This document shows, piece by piece, positions 35,045-47,090 of a DNA stretch of 64,000 bases. The stretch is taken from positions 22,690,962 to 22,754,961 of the forward strand of contig CM073522.1 of assembly GCA_037074615.1 (NCBI GenBank), in the 5' to 3' direction. A program made the translations under genes and the position numbers. Every line of letters starts with the position of its first letter. Positions within the stretch are counted from its first letter, which is position 1. Origin of the DNA: Leucaena leucocephala (lineage: Eukaryota; Streptophyta; Magnoliopsida; Fabales; Fabaceae). The notes under the pieces are model-generated. The model worked only from the letters and a program-made list of their open reading frames with translations. It ran no database searches and was not told where the DNA came from.

Positions 35045-36748
35045 CTTGCTCAACTCCGGCGTCTCCTCAGGTTTCTTTCCTTTGTATGCTGGACTTGGTA
35101 ATGTTGTTGCTTCTTCCTGCAGCTCTTGCATCTCCACTTGTGCTTATGAGTACTCCTCTTGAGATGCCTTCTTGCTCATTAGCCGCTGTTCCTTAATGCT
35201 TTCAGAATTCCCAATTTTCATCTGTGGTTGTGGTGAATTCTCAAAATCATATTCTTCCTTATCCTCCTGTGGTGTATCAGCTTCCTTAAAATACACCTGT
35301 CTTCCACTTCTTAGAGATATGGCATTCACCCCTTTTGGATTAATAATAGTGTTCGAAGGTATGCTGCCACTGTTCTTTCCTTGGATGTCACTCACTGTAT
35401 TAGAAACTTGAGTTAAGTGGCTTATGATATCTGCATTCTTACAAATTAACTCCTCAAGTTTTTTGTGTACATCTGCATTATCCTTTTGCATACTTTGGAG
35501 AATTGAAGTTATGGAGGTGAACTGACCATCGTTCTCTTTGAGCTTATGATCAATATTGGTCATTCTACCATCCATATTATTCATTTGTGCTGCCATACTC
35601 TTTAATAATTGAGAGGTCTCATCTGATCTTGAAGGCACTAAAGCATTAGGTTGTGTGGGGACCATAGACCTTGCATTACCTTGGTAGTTGCTTGAGGAAG
35701 CACCACCTCCTTAAAATTGATTAGATCTATTTTCTCCAATCCCCTACCTAAAATTTGGGTGGTCTCTCCAGCCAGGATTATATGTGTTAGAGTATGGATC
35801 TCTCTTCTGGAAGTTATTCTCTCTCCCTTGATATATAGCTGTCACTTCCTCATATTGTTTATCACATGTACTTGTAGCATGCATCATTGAACCACATGAT
35901 TCACATCCTGTAACTAGGGCTTGGGAAGTATCCACTGCATGAACTTGTTTTGTGGAGTGCAGCTCCTTTTCAATCAAACTTATCCTCTTGTCCATTCAAT
36001 TTCCCAAGGCTGCTATCTCAGCTAAGATTGCATTAGAACTATCTGAAGATGAGGGTGGTAATCTTCTTGGATCTCCAGTTTGATGGTCCTCATTAGCCAT
36101 TTTCTGGAATAAATCCCAACTTGCTTGTGGGGTCTTATCTCTCAATGAACCATTCGTAGCAGCATTCAAGGATACTTTATTGTGGGGTCGTAGACCATCA
36201 AAGAAGATGTCTACTAAATCAGCCTTAGTGATGTTATGGTTGGGACATCGAGCCAAAAGGTTAATAAATCTTGTCCAATACTCATGCAAAGACTCTCCAT
36301 CCTATTGCATAACATTAGTGATCTCCTTCTTCATCCGAGTAGTCTTGGAGGCTGGGAAAAACTGCTCAAGATAAGTGGACTTCAGCTGATCCCATGTAAG
36401 AGTGGAGAAATGAGTTGGCAAGTTGTACAGCCACTCCTTAGCCTTCCCTTCCAAAGTAAAATGGAAACAACTCCTCAAGACATCATCCAAAGTAGCCATT
36501 GGAGGTTTCATTGAAGAACATATCATGTGCATGGTTTGTAAGTGCCTATGTAGATATTCTCCTGCAAAACCATAAAATTTAGGTAAGGCTGCAATCAAAG
36601 CTCCTTTAATTTCAAAATTAGCCTCTTCAGTATAGAAACCATAAAGATCATAATTCATATGTGAATGATTTATTTCCCTAACACTTCTATTATCTTCTAC
36701 ATTCATTTCATTCTCTCCATGCCCATTACGCCCATTGTGATCAGCCAT
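35045..36748 (-). pseudogene. gag: Athila-like Gag
   Basis: The ATG at 36748 opens MADHNGRNGHGENEMN. The retrotransposon Gag domain includes IKGALIAALPKFYGFAGE, then LTWDQLKSTYLEQFFPA, and SLHEYWTRFINLLARCPNH. The zinc knuckle CESCGSMMHATSTC (C-x2-C-x4-H-x4-C) is intact near 35850-35890. A coiled-coil-like segment follows (35470-35640: SMAAQMNNMDGRMTNIDHKL). Single stops interrupt it at about 36300 (TAG), 35995 (TGA), 35741 and 35144; the frame otherwise stays open, so decay is mainly point mutation. It continues in frame into protease across the LTR insertion. Confidence 0.9.
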
Positions 36749-37137
36749 ATTTAGTTCAGTTTTAGAGACTCTAGAATACCAGAGGAGGAACTAGATTTTG
36801 CTTCTTCTTCTCTAAATTCCCTAAATTCTCTCCTTAGTTTCCTAAGTCTTCTCTCAATCTCAGGCTCAAAAGGCACTAATGGTTCAGTTCTTTTATGCAT
36901 GCAATGCAGAAACAATCAAGAATAATCAATGCAAACAATCAGATTCAGATTCAGAAGTTGCACAGCAGAAAATTTTCAGTAAGTCGTGACCCAAAATTAC
37001 AGAGAGCAATAGTCGCGCCTAAAAGTTTTAAATGTCGCGACTGGTTTTCGCAGAGAGCAGTCAGATTTCACATATAGCAATAAGGTCGCGACTCAAAGTA
37101 GTTTAAGTCACGACAGAAAATGACAGAAAGTAATTGT
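36749..37137 (-). other. Athila-like leader with octamer array
   Basis: Non-coding leader upstream of gag. Octamers start at 36983, 37012, 37034, 37085 and 37107 (spacings 29, 22, 51 and 22). The next site was at 37136, where the solo LTR inserted; its continuation is at 40199 and the following one at 40221, giving 29 and 22 once the insert is removed. Confidence 0.85.
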
Positions 37138-37173
37138 TGTAACATCCCGATTTTTGGTCTAGGAGAACTGGGA

Positions 37174-37402
37174 AGTAGTCTGATATGGGCAGGCTGCTAA
37201 AACTGTAGTCCCAGGGTAGTAATCTGATATGGGCAGATTACTTAAAGATGAGATAAGTCTTTAACCTACAGAATCGGGACAGTTCGCCTAGATTCAAAAT
37301 GAGGAATGTGAGGAATATCCTAAGTCTTAAGCCTAGGAATTCTGCAGGAAGCTTGATATGGGCTGGCTCCTGAGTAAGATAACCTGATATGGGCGGGTTG
37401 TC
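37174..37402 (+). other. Four-hairpin array, second copy
   Basis: The same four stems as at 8605-8833. In the second hairpin the last loop base is A instead of G (loop TGATATGGGCA) while the stem AGTAATC/GATTACT is unchanged. Hairpins start at 37174, 37218, 37345 and 37378. Confidence 0.8.
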
Positions 37403-39006
37403 GAGCTTTTCAATTAACGATGACTCCCGAAGAGTTTAAGGGATGAGTTATTGAAAGAGAATTTCTAGAACTTAAGATAAGGGATGAGAAGATGAGTAAT
37501 GAGGCCAGAAAGAGAATGCAGGGGCATAATCATAATTATGGGAAAGATCGGGCTGGTAGCCGATGAGTACCATATTTTGCCAGAAAATAGAGAAAATTAT
37601 GCTGATCATTTCACTGAACTGTGAAATGTGCGTACGAGGTCTCTATGAGTATGAAAGAATTATGGAAAGTTTAAGGACAAAAAGGTGGGGTCCTTAAGTG
37701 TAATTTTAGCCAAATAAAAAGGGACTTAATTGAAAAGAAGAAAAGTTCCTTGGGGCTAAAGTATAATTAAAGAAAGTCAGGCCGGAAGTGGTTTGGACTG
37801 TCCGAAAGTATTTCAGTCCCAGATTTCACCGGTAGAGAGAGCAAGGGACGCTCGGTAATCTGGCTTAATACAGGAATTTTTGAAGACTCCAGATAGCCAG
37901 AAATGGACTGATCGTCCAAAAGTTATAAAAATTCATACCGGATATCCTAGATTTTAGATCTAGGTGAGAAAATACAGGATGATACGTCCTTGTGGGGCGG
38001 ATGTCAGGAAACTGACAAAATACCGATAGGAGGCCTGTAGAAAAAGTTATTCACAAATTAGAAAAACCAGACGGGAGTGTGAGGCCTCCGGGTATCCGAT
38101 AACGAAATTTATCGGTATTTGAAAAGGGACTGGATGAGTTCGGATAACCTCGGTCAGATGACTGATATGACTCACAGGGATGCCTGAACACCGCAGGCCA
38201 GTGTATCGGACAGAAGGAGCCGGTGTCCGGATGTGTAAAAACGGTGAAAAATAGATAAAATATTCAATAAACATTAACAGGGGAAGATTCCTCGTAATGC
38301 GTGCCATGAAGGTAATGGACCCTGAAAGGCCCAATAATGGCGCCAACAAAGGCCCAGTAAAACCCCAGAAAAGTGCAAAATTACGAAAATGCCCCTGTGT
38401 TGTACTAAAGGGGTAGGAGATGAATGAGGGCATTTTGGTCATTCTGGACAGGCCCAGAAGCCAGGGCACATACAGATAAAGTTACTTAGAGTCAGTATAT
38501 GCCCTGACAGAGTACAGAAGGGTGTGAAATGACGATTTTACCCTTAGGGTTAAAATAGTGCAAGGAAGGGCACCCAGGGGTATTTTGGTAATTTGCCAAG
38601 GGGTGTTTCATGGGAATCGTGCCATCAGAGTACTTGAGCTTGATCAGGATCCAAGATAACATACCCAGAGCCCAAAAACGTAGGCCCAGTGATATGTGGG
38701 AAAAAGTGGCATTAAAATACTATTTTAATGCTGTTTCAATAAAGTAAAGTTACTCGGTCGGCACGATAACCGAGGAGGTGGTCAGATAAAGTCTGGGACT
38801 TATCTGGATAGCATTGAAAGGCGTGAAAGGTCCCTTCCAGGTGCCACATGGCGCAATCTTAGAGGCAGAATAAAAGTTGAGGACACGTATTACGGTGCAA
38901 GACTCTAGACCGGTACTGGATTGGACTGAACTGCTGAGTCAGCTGATGAGGTGTCCAGGAATTATGACATGTGAAGAATGTGGCGATGAGGTGTCCTGGA
39001 TGATGT

Positions 39007-39124
39007 CATGCATGATACAGTAAAAAGGAATAAAGAAAAATAGGAAAATCCAGGAAAAACCAGGACCACATGTTTAGATGGCTTCAAAATTATAGAAATG
39101 CCATCCATTAAAGCTATAAATACC
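39007..39124 (+). promoter_or_regulatory. LTR promoter: RY motif and TATA box
   Basis: CATGCATG at 39007-39014 and CTATAAATACC at 39114-39124, followed by a GA-rich tract. Confidence 0.65.
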
Positions 39125-40195
39125 CCCTTCCCCTCCCATTTTATGCATCCCACATTTTTGGCAAGAAAAGAGAGAGAAAGAAGAGAGAGAAGGAGAAAGA
39201 AAGAAAGAAAGGAAGTTCTGGTGGAGTTGGAAGCAGTATAGAAGTTCCGAAGTTCTGCTTCTGAGGTATTAACTAATCCTAGCCTTATGTAATGTCTTTG
39301 TGATTTGTTGTGCTATTGTTTGGTTGGATTGTTGTCTTATATGTTATGCTTGAAGCTCTATTACAATGCTATGATCATATGTTATTGAATATGGAAGCAC
39401 GCAGCATACTTATCTGTACACAATCACAAGCAAGCACCGTCACTCTGCATTACATATATTGTTATGATTATTACTACTGAGATTCCCCCGAATCTCATTC
39501 CCATATATAACATTACAGGGGAGGTTCTGTCAAAATAAAATCTGGAAATTTTAAGAGACGCCGTTAGGCTGCCAAAATTCTGGCAACGAAGAAGGAACAA
39601 AGAAAGGAACTAATACGTACTGTGTAAGTAGGTGCTGTCTAAGGAGGCTGGAAGTGAGTGGACCAAGCCGGTTCATCCAGTCTTTCCTGGGTACTTACGT
39701 AGAATGGTAGCTCCTACGAGAATTACCGAATCGGTACAAGATCGGTTACTTTCTACAGAAGGAATATAGCGGTTGCACTGCCGGATTTTAGGCAGGAAAA
39801 GATGTAATAGAAATATGAGAATTTTGTATATGCTTTATTGTATGACATTTTATTATCTAATAATAAATATTGTTTGGCATGTTAAACTTGTGTATGACGA
39901 ATTAAGGGAGAAATTCGCAGGTCCTGAGGTAGCAGTGTTTTGACCTCAGTTTGACCTAGTAAATGGAGTTTGGCCACGAAATTTGGCAGGCCAGTCGTAC
40001 ACATCTGGGGCATTACGTGGATAGGTAATAAGCCTTGTTTGTATGTGTAGAATGAGATTAATCAGTTCTCAAATCAAAGGTTCAGAATAAGGAACTTAAG
40101 AGTAAAATTTCGAATTTCTGGGCTTAAGTTAAGATATATCAAGCTAATATCGCTTCCGTAAGTGTACTCTGAGGAGTCTAAGGAAGGATGTTTCA

Positions 40196-40430
40196 ATTGT
40201 CGCGGCTCAGGTCAGGTAAGGTCGAGACTCAAAGTCACAGAGACTAATCCTGTAGAAAGTCAGAAAAAGATGCAGTATGCAATGCAAGTTAAAAACTACT
40301 AGAAACTAAAATGCAATGAAAAACAAGGAAAATGACTCAGGTAGGCAATAAAATTGACAAACAATTACTAGGGAACCAATTACTTGGCTCCCCGGTAATG
40401 ATGCCATTGACGAGGCCCTCGGATTGTCGC
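40196..40430 (-). other. Athila-like leader start, primer site and LTR edge
   Basis: The minus strand at 40406-40390 reads TGGCATCATTACCGGGG, resembling the TGGCGCC...CCGGGG primer sites of Athila/Tat elements (reported as tRNA-Asp type), two bases inside the LTR that starts TGACGAGG at 40408. Only 23 bases of that LTR remain before another LTR begins at 40431. Confidence 0.75.
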
Positions 40431-42826
40431 TGAAACATCCTTAATTTCATCCTCACATATACTCAATTGGAAGTATTTTATAACATTCGAAACCATTTTA
40501 CCTTAGAACTATGAATTTCCAAAAGTTAGGCTATCGGGGACTGTCACTTTACTGTTCACATGGTAATTCCAGTTTGCAGCATGAACTTTGGAAATTCACA
40601 ATTAAATCTAGAAACATCTAAATGAGGTGGTTACAATTTATAATGAAATATATTTCATCAAAATTTGAAGGAAAAATATAAAAATGAGATTTACTTGTCC
40701 AAATAAAATCAGTTTATTCGTTGAAAATCACTGTTCATTTGGTAAATTTTGAACTTCCAGATTCTGTGTCTCATTTTCAAAAATTCATTTCTCTTTGTAT
40801 ACTTCTCCAAATGAGTCGTGTTACATATGGATTTAAATATCCATATGTCTACTTTAAGCTCATAAAATTTCGTGGAAAAATTCATTCATTTGCTATATGA
40901 AAACCGCGTAGGAATCTCACTGCCTCTCAGGACTTATTTTATCTTGATCCAGATTTTAGGTCCAACTTTGAAAAATCATATCAATTTGAAAACTTAACCA
41001 AATTGGGCGTTCTTTGTGTCAAATTAAACCTCTGGATATTATATATATTCGTACCAAATCTCACATGAAAACTCGTTGGATAAGTTACTCAAATGATCAA
41101 TGAAAGCGTTCGGTCTCGTATGGTTCCAGTGATTGTATACGTTTTTACATACCATACCACATCTCCTAAGATAAATACATGCTATCTAGGCCATATATAC
41201 ATTGTTCATTCATATTTACTCTCTTCCATGAGAAGTTCCAGCACCTAGAGCATGATTATATACATATGGAAGGAATGAGATTTCATGGAAATCCCAATAT
41301 CAAGATATACAAACTATAAGGTTATGCATGCTTGATGAAATGCTTAACATGTTATCATGCAATGGGAGCTAATTCATGATCATACATAGGCAAACTCTAA
41401 CATGCATATTGTCATGACATGGGTTGCAAGGAGTTTCACATATTGATAACTCATCATCATCATAAACATCATCACATAACATACTAAGCTCAACCAAACT
41501 TCATGCATAACAAGCAAGCATATCAATCACAACATGACATAAGTTTATAGTAAGGTATTCTTGCTACCTCTTAGGTGTCTTTGCCAATTCCTTCTTGTCT
41601 TGATACCTCCTTTCCACAAATGTCAAAACCTATACATAACAAGACAATTACCAAGTCACAACTCAAATCAAACCATTCTCAAGACTAGGGTTCCATTAAG
41701 TCCCTTTCTTTCTCTACTTTGTGACTTAGGTTTACACCTTTTCAAACTAAACTCTCATGGTTCATTCCCACATAATTTTTCATGTAGAATCCAAATATGC
41801 ATTCAAAAATTCCAGAATCCCATTGCTTCCTAATGTTCTGTACAGAAACTGAAACCTCCCTCTTGTTTTCCAAAAATTCTCATTTTAGTTCCAATGCTTC
41901 CAATACTTGTCTTCCTACTATAACCCCACACAATTTTCCATTTTAAACTCATTGGAATCATTAAAATCATGAAATTCAAATATATGAACAGTGATTACGT
42001 ACTGTACAGAACAGAACACAATCTTGGATTCACAAGCACACATGGATTCCTAAGCCATTATCATGTGATTCAAGCTTGTTTAAGCTTATCTAAACTATCC
42101 ATAACATAAAACTCATATTCCTTTCATATGGGTACCAAAATTCCAGCAGCAATTCATCAAGGTTTATGCCTCAAAAACCACTTAAACTCAAGAGCAAATC
42201 TACTAGAACATAGTCTAGGATCAAGAGGAGTAGTTACCTTGATGTTTCCTTCCAAGTGCTTCCTTCCTCTTGGCTTGAGTTTTCAATTTGCAAGAGTTTC
42301 CCCAAGGGTTCTATGCATGCCGAAATGAAGCTGAAAGTGGGGGTATTTATAGACAATTTTGGGTGGAAATGAAAGGCCAAGATCATTTTGGTTACTATTT
42401 GATCTTGTGGCTTAGATTTAATCTTAGAATTTCTTTTCTTTTTTGAATTATTGCATCACTTGATGACATCACTCAAGGGACAACTCATGGGCCACCAAAT
42501 CACCCATGTGACGCAAATGGAAGAGCCAAGAAGCCTCTGGAAAATTTCTAGTCCAATCCGGTACCGGCCCGGTCCGTTGCTTTCGGGTCCAATCCGGTAT
42601 CATGCACTATCTTAACCTTAAGGGCAAATTCTTCATTTTACACCTTTCTGTACCTCGTCAGGGCATATACTGACTCTGGTTAACTTCTCCTGTATATATC
42701 TTGGCCTCTAGGCCTATCCAGAATGACCAATTTTGAGGCAACGGACCGGGCCGGTACCGGATTAGACCCGGAAGCTTCCAGAAGGCTTCTCCCCTCTCCA
42801 AATTTCGCCATGTGATCAATGTGTGA
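40431..42826 (-). repeat. Diverged LTR (fourth variant), chimeric end
   Basis: It starts TGAAACATCC and carries the minus-strand TATA box (42342-42351), so it belongs to the same broad LTR family, but most of its sequence differs from the others. Between 42551 and 42765 a block with GGTACCGGCCCGGTCC occurs and then recurs inverted (GGACCGGGCCGGTACC at 42740-42755), with a piece of unrelated LTR order between, showing a rearrangement. No genes. Confidence 0.7.
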
Positions 42827-45790
42827 TGTCACATCCTTATTTTTATATATCTTAAGGACCATTCAGTAGCACTTAGAACCACTTTCAGGGTCATTGAAGT
42901 CTAAACTCTCAATCTGGAATTTTATTCTCATCGGGTACTGTTCACTGTGGCAAATTCCAGATGAGTGACCTGACTTTGAAAAATCATAACTAATTCAACA
43001 TGGGTCAACGTTTCAACTTTACTGTTCATCCAGTGATTTTCTCCTGAATCCAGCATTCTGGTCCCAATTTTAACAATTTATATCTTTTCGTGTATACCTC
43101 CAAATGAGGCATTATATCTATCAAATTAAAGCTTAGTATGTCTACTATTTAACATAAAAATATCATACATTTATTCAACCATTTACTATTTTTAATGACC
43201 ATTCCTTGACAAATTCAATGTGGGTCAACATTTCAACTTTACTGTTCATCCAGTGATCTTCTCCTGAATCCAGCATTCTGGTCCCAACTTTAACAATTTA
43301 TATCTTTTCGTGTATACATCCAAATGAGGCACTCAATATATCAAATTAAATCTTAGGATGTGTACTATTTACCATAAAAATATCATACATTTATTCAACC
43401 ATTTACTATTTTTAATGATTTATCAAATATCAATAGGTCTCCAAGGGTTACTGTTCACAGAGTCATTTTTCAGCAACTAACCTTACATATTAATGCATAC
43501 ATACATCACATATCAGTCAAATTTGCCAGATAACAATTATTATTAAATAATCTACTGTTATACATCAGTGCATTATTAACATCCTCATATTTCTATTACA
43601 CTTTTGTTGTCTAAAATCCGGCAGCATAGCTGCTACATTCCTTCTGTAGAAAGTAACCGATTTTATACCGATTCGGTAATTCCCGTAGGAGCTACCATTC
43701 TACGTAAGTACCCAGTAAAGACTAGATGAACCTGCTAGGTCCACTCACTTCTAGCCTCCTTAGACAGCACCTACATACACAGTACGTATCAGTTCCTTTC
43801 TTTGTTCCTTCTTCGTTGCCAGAATTTCGGCAGCCTATCGGAGTCTCTTAAAATTTCCAAATTCTATTTTGACAGAACCTCCCCTGGAATGTTATATATG
43901 GGAATGAGATTCAAAAGAATCCCAGTAGCAACAATCATAACAATATATGTAATGCAGTGTGACAGTGCCTGCTTGTGGTTGTGTATAGATAAGTATGCTG
44001 CATGCTTCAATATCCAATAACATATGATCATAGCATTGTAATAGAGCTTCAAGCATAACATATAAGACAACAATCCAAACAAACAATAGCACAACAATTC
44101 ACAAAGACATTACATAAAAGCTAGGATTAGTTACTACCTTAAAAGCAGAACTTCAGAACTTCTCTACTGCTTCCAACTCCACCAGAACTTCCTTTCTTCT
44201 TTCTTTTTCTCACTTTCTCTCTCAAGAACTTCCTTATCTCTCTAAATGCTCCTTAGGCCGTGGGAATGAAGAGCAAAGGGGGGGTATTCATAGTTTTGGT
44301 CAATGGCATTCTTGTAATTTTGAAGCCATCTGATCCTGTGGTCCTGGTTTTTCCAGAATTTCTATTTTCTTTTATTCCTTTTACTACATCATGCATGACA
44401 TCACTAAATGCCACCTCATGGGACACCTCACCTCCCACTTTGATCATATGGCAAAATTTGGAGAGGGAAGAAGTCTTCTGGAAGCTTTCCGGTCCAATCC
44501 GGTACCGGCCCGGTCCGTCGCCTCGAAAATTGGACCGTTTTCTGAATCCAATTTTTCTGAAAACATATATTATGTCTTCTGACCTTGCATTTAGTATCTA
44601 GACCCTTTATATCATTAACATTTTAATACTGGGTCCAAGCTCAATTACAGATCCCCTGCGAAATGACCAAAATACCCCTGGGTGCCCTATCATGCACTAT
44701 CTTAACCCTAAGGGCAAATCATCATTTTACACCTTTCTGTACCTCGTCAGGGCATATACTGACTCTGGTTAACTTCTCCTGTATATATCTTGGCCTCTAG
44801 GCCTGTCCAGAATGACCAAGATGCCCTTCATACGCCTATTACCCCTTTAGTACAACACAGGGGCATTTTCATAATTTCGCACTTTTCCGGGGTTCTGCTG
44901 GACACTGGCCCACCTATCAGTCCAAGAGTCTTATTGGGCCTTTATTGGCGCCATTATTGGTCCTTTCTGGGTCCAATAACTTTATGGCACGCATTACGAG
45001 GAATCTTCCTCTGGCACAGTTCACTGAATATTTTATTATTATTCACCGTTTATACACCTTTCCGGACACCGGCTCCTTCTGCCAGATACACTGCCCTACT
45101 GTGTCTGGCCAGCCATTTGGGTCATAATGGGCATCTGACTGTTGTTACCCGACCTCATTCAGTCTTAGTTTAAATACCGATAAATCTCCCTATCGGATCC
45201 CTAGAGGCCTCATACCCCGTCTGGATTTTCTAATTCGCGGATAACTTTTCCTACAGACCTCCTATCGGTATTCTGTCAGTTTCCCGACATCCGCCCCATA
45301 AGGTTGCATCATCCTGTAATTTCTTACTTATATCTGAAATCTAGGGTATCCGGTAGGAATTTTTATAACTTTTGGATGATCAGTCCATTTTTGGCTATCT
45401 GGAGTCTTCAAAAATTCCGGTATTAGGCTGGATTATCCAGCGACACCTGCCCTATCTTCTGGTAAAATCTGGGACTGAAATTCCATTTGGCAATCCAACC
45501 CACTTCTGGCCTATTTTTCCTTAATTATACTTTAGCCCCAGGGAACTTTTCTTCTTTGCACTTAAGTCCCTTTATTTGGCTAAAATTACACTTTAAGACC
45601 CCACATTTTTGTCTACCTTTCTTTCTTAACCTTAAACTTTCCATAATTGCATTTAAGTCCTTTCATTTCCTTTCTTTTACAATTTAATCCTTTTCTTTAC
45701 ATAAAGGACCACATCTTTTTCCTGGAAAAGAACTCATTATTCCATCTAATCTGTACATAGAAATCAGTACAGAAAATTTAGGATATTACA
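42827..45790 (-). repeat. 3' LTR of the chromovirus
   Basis: A 2,964-bp LTR, TGTCACATCC...GGATATTACA. An internal block of about 220 bp is tandemly duplicated (42985-43195 and 43205-43415), and about 130 bp present in the 5' LTR is missing before it. The TATA box is damaged (GGTATTCATA at 44283-44292). Confidence 0.9.
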
Positions 45791-45804
45791 TTTCTCTCCC
45801 CCTT
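45791..45804 (-). promoter_or_regulatory. Polypurine tract
   Basis: Minus strand AAGGGGGAGAGAAA next to the 3' LTR. Confidence 0.88.
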
Positions 45805-45843
45805 AAAATAAATTTCATCCTCAAAATTTACATTACATCTATC

Positions 45844-47090
45844 CTATCGAAACAATTCAGGATACTTCTCTCTCATCTTTTCTTCTGTTTCCCATGTAGC
45901 TTCTTGTTCAGTCAAGCCTTTCCAGATCACTTTAACTAAAGGAATTTGCTTATTCCGCAACTGCTTGACTTTTCTATCAGCAATTCGCACCGGTAAAACC
46001 TCATAGGTCAAGTCATCTCGCAGTGCGACCTCATATTGCTCAATCACATGAGATGGATCTAGAACATACTTCTTTAATTGGGAAACATGGAACACATCAT
46101 GTATCTGGCTGAGATTCGGAGGAAGAGCCAACTTGGGGCTACTGCTCCTATCTTCGAGAGAATATGGAATGGTCCGATGTACCTTGGGTGCAATTTCTTC
46201 ACTTTAATCGATCGTCCGGCTCCCGTGGTTGGAGTTAACTTAAGGAATACATGTTCTCCTTCTTCAAACTCCAACGGCTTCCTTCTGACATCTGCATAGC
46301 TTTTTTGTCTGCTTTGAGCCGTCAATAATCGTTTTCTAATTATCGCAACCTGCTCTACAGTTTGATCCACTATATCAGGACCAAGCATTCTTCTCTCGCT
46401 CAGCTCTAACCAGCATAAGGGGGATCTACATTTACGTCCATAAAGTGCTTCAAAAGATGCCATCTGTATACTGGCCTGATAACTATTATTATAAGCAAAT
46501 TCTATAAGGGGTAAATAGATATCCCAGCTGCCTTTGAAATCTAAGACACATGCTCTCAGCATATCCTCTAATGTTTGTATTGTTCTTTCAGATTGACCAT
46601 CTATCTGAGGATGATAAGCTGTACTAAATCTGAGAGTAGTGCCCATTTCTTCCTGTAGAGCCCTCCAGAAATTTGAAGTAAATCGAGGGTCTCTATCAAA
46701 CACAATGCTGCTTGGGATACCATGAAGCCTAACGATCTCCTTTATATACAGCTTTGCCAGTTTTTCAAGAGAATCTCTCTTATTGATAAAATATGCTAAC
46801 TTCGTCAGTCGGTCAATTACTACCCACACCGCATCATGTCTACTTGGAGTCAGGGGTAGTCCTTCCACAAAGTCCATGGCAATCCCATCCCATTTCCACT
46901 CAGGGATTTCTAGAGGCTGTAACGTCAGTTGCATTTGATATAAAGGGCTCCAATCGCGCATATCTTCTATCAATTCCAATTCCTTGGTCATCATGTATGC
47001 AACCTGCACCACCTTCCTACTCAGGGCATCAGCTACCACATTGGCTTTTCTGGGATGGTATTTGATCTGGAAGTCATAATCTTTTAACAA
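45844..47090 (-). pseudogene. pol: Chromovirus RNase H end, integrase and chromodomain
   Basis: It begins LKDYDFQIKYHPRKANVVAD, the end of RNase H. The integrase core follows with catalytic residues D73 (in AMDFVEGLP), D132 (in VFDRDPRF) and E168 (in DGQSERT), a 35-residue spacing between the last two, as expected. The HHCC zinc-binding segment that should precede the core is missing: RNase H runs almost directly into LQPLEIPEWKWDG. Near 46074-46131 the frame shifts, and the C-terminal part (IHDVFHVSQLKKYV, then the chromodomain-like end) lies in another frame. Confidence 0.93.

Larger units (their letters stand above)
37138..40195 (+). repeat. Solo LTR with hairpin cassette
   Basis: A 3,058-bp LTR, TGTAACATCC...GGATGTTTCA, flanked by the perfect duplication ATTGT (37133-37137 and 40196-40200). 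It carries the four-hairpin array (37174-37402), an RY motif (39007-39014), a TATA box (39114-39124) and a GA-rich leader (39160-39215). It is very similar to the fragment at 8569-10100. Confidence 0.95.
18424..40430 (-). mobile_element. Athila-like Ty3/gypsy element with gag and protease only
   Basis: A minus-strand element rebuilt by removing three inserted LTRs: 20205-23800 (ACCTG/ACCTA), 24310-35039 (CTTTG) and 37138-40195 (ATTGT). From right to left it has the LTR start (40408), a primer site (40390-40406), a leader with an octamer array, gag (36748-35045), protease (24309-23801, then 20204-19773), a second octamer array, and a non-coding tail to the copia insertion. No reverse transcriptase, RNase H or integrase motif is visible, so it probably depended on enzymes from a relative. 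The reading frame is continuous across the CTTTG insertion, and across the protease insertion apart from one nonsense change in a duplicated base. Confidence 0.8.

Noticed and set aside
40561..42330. Possible host gene in the less familiar stretch between two elements
   Set aside because: No frame above 90 codons with a recognisable domain, and the LTR termini, TATA box and block order mark it as a diverged LTR.
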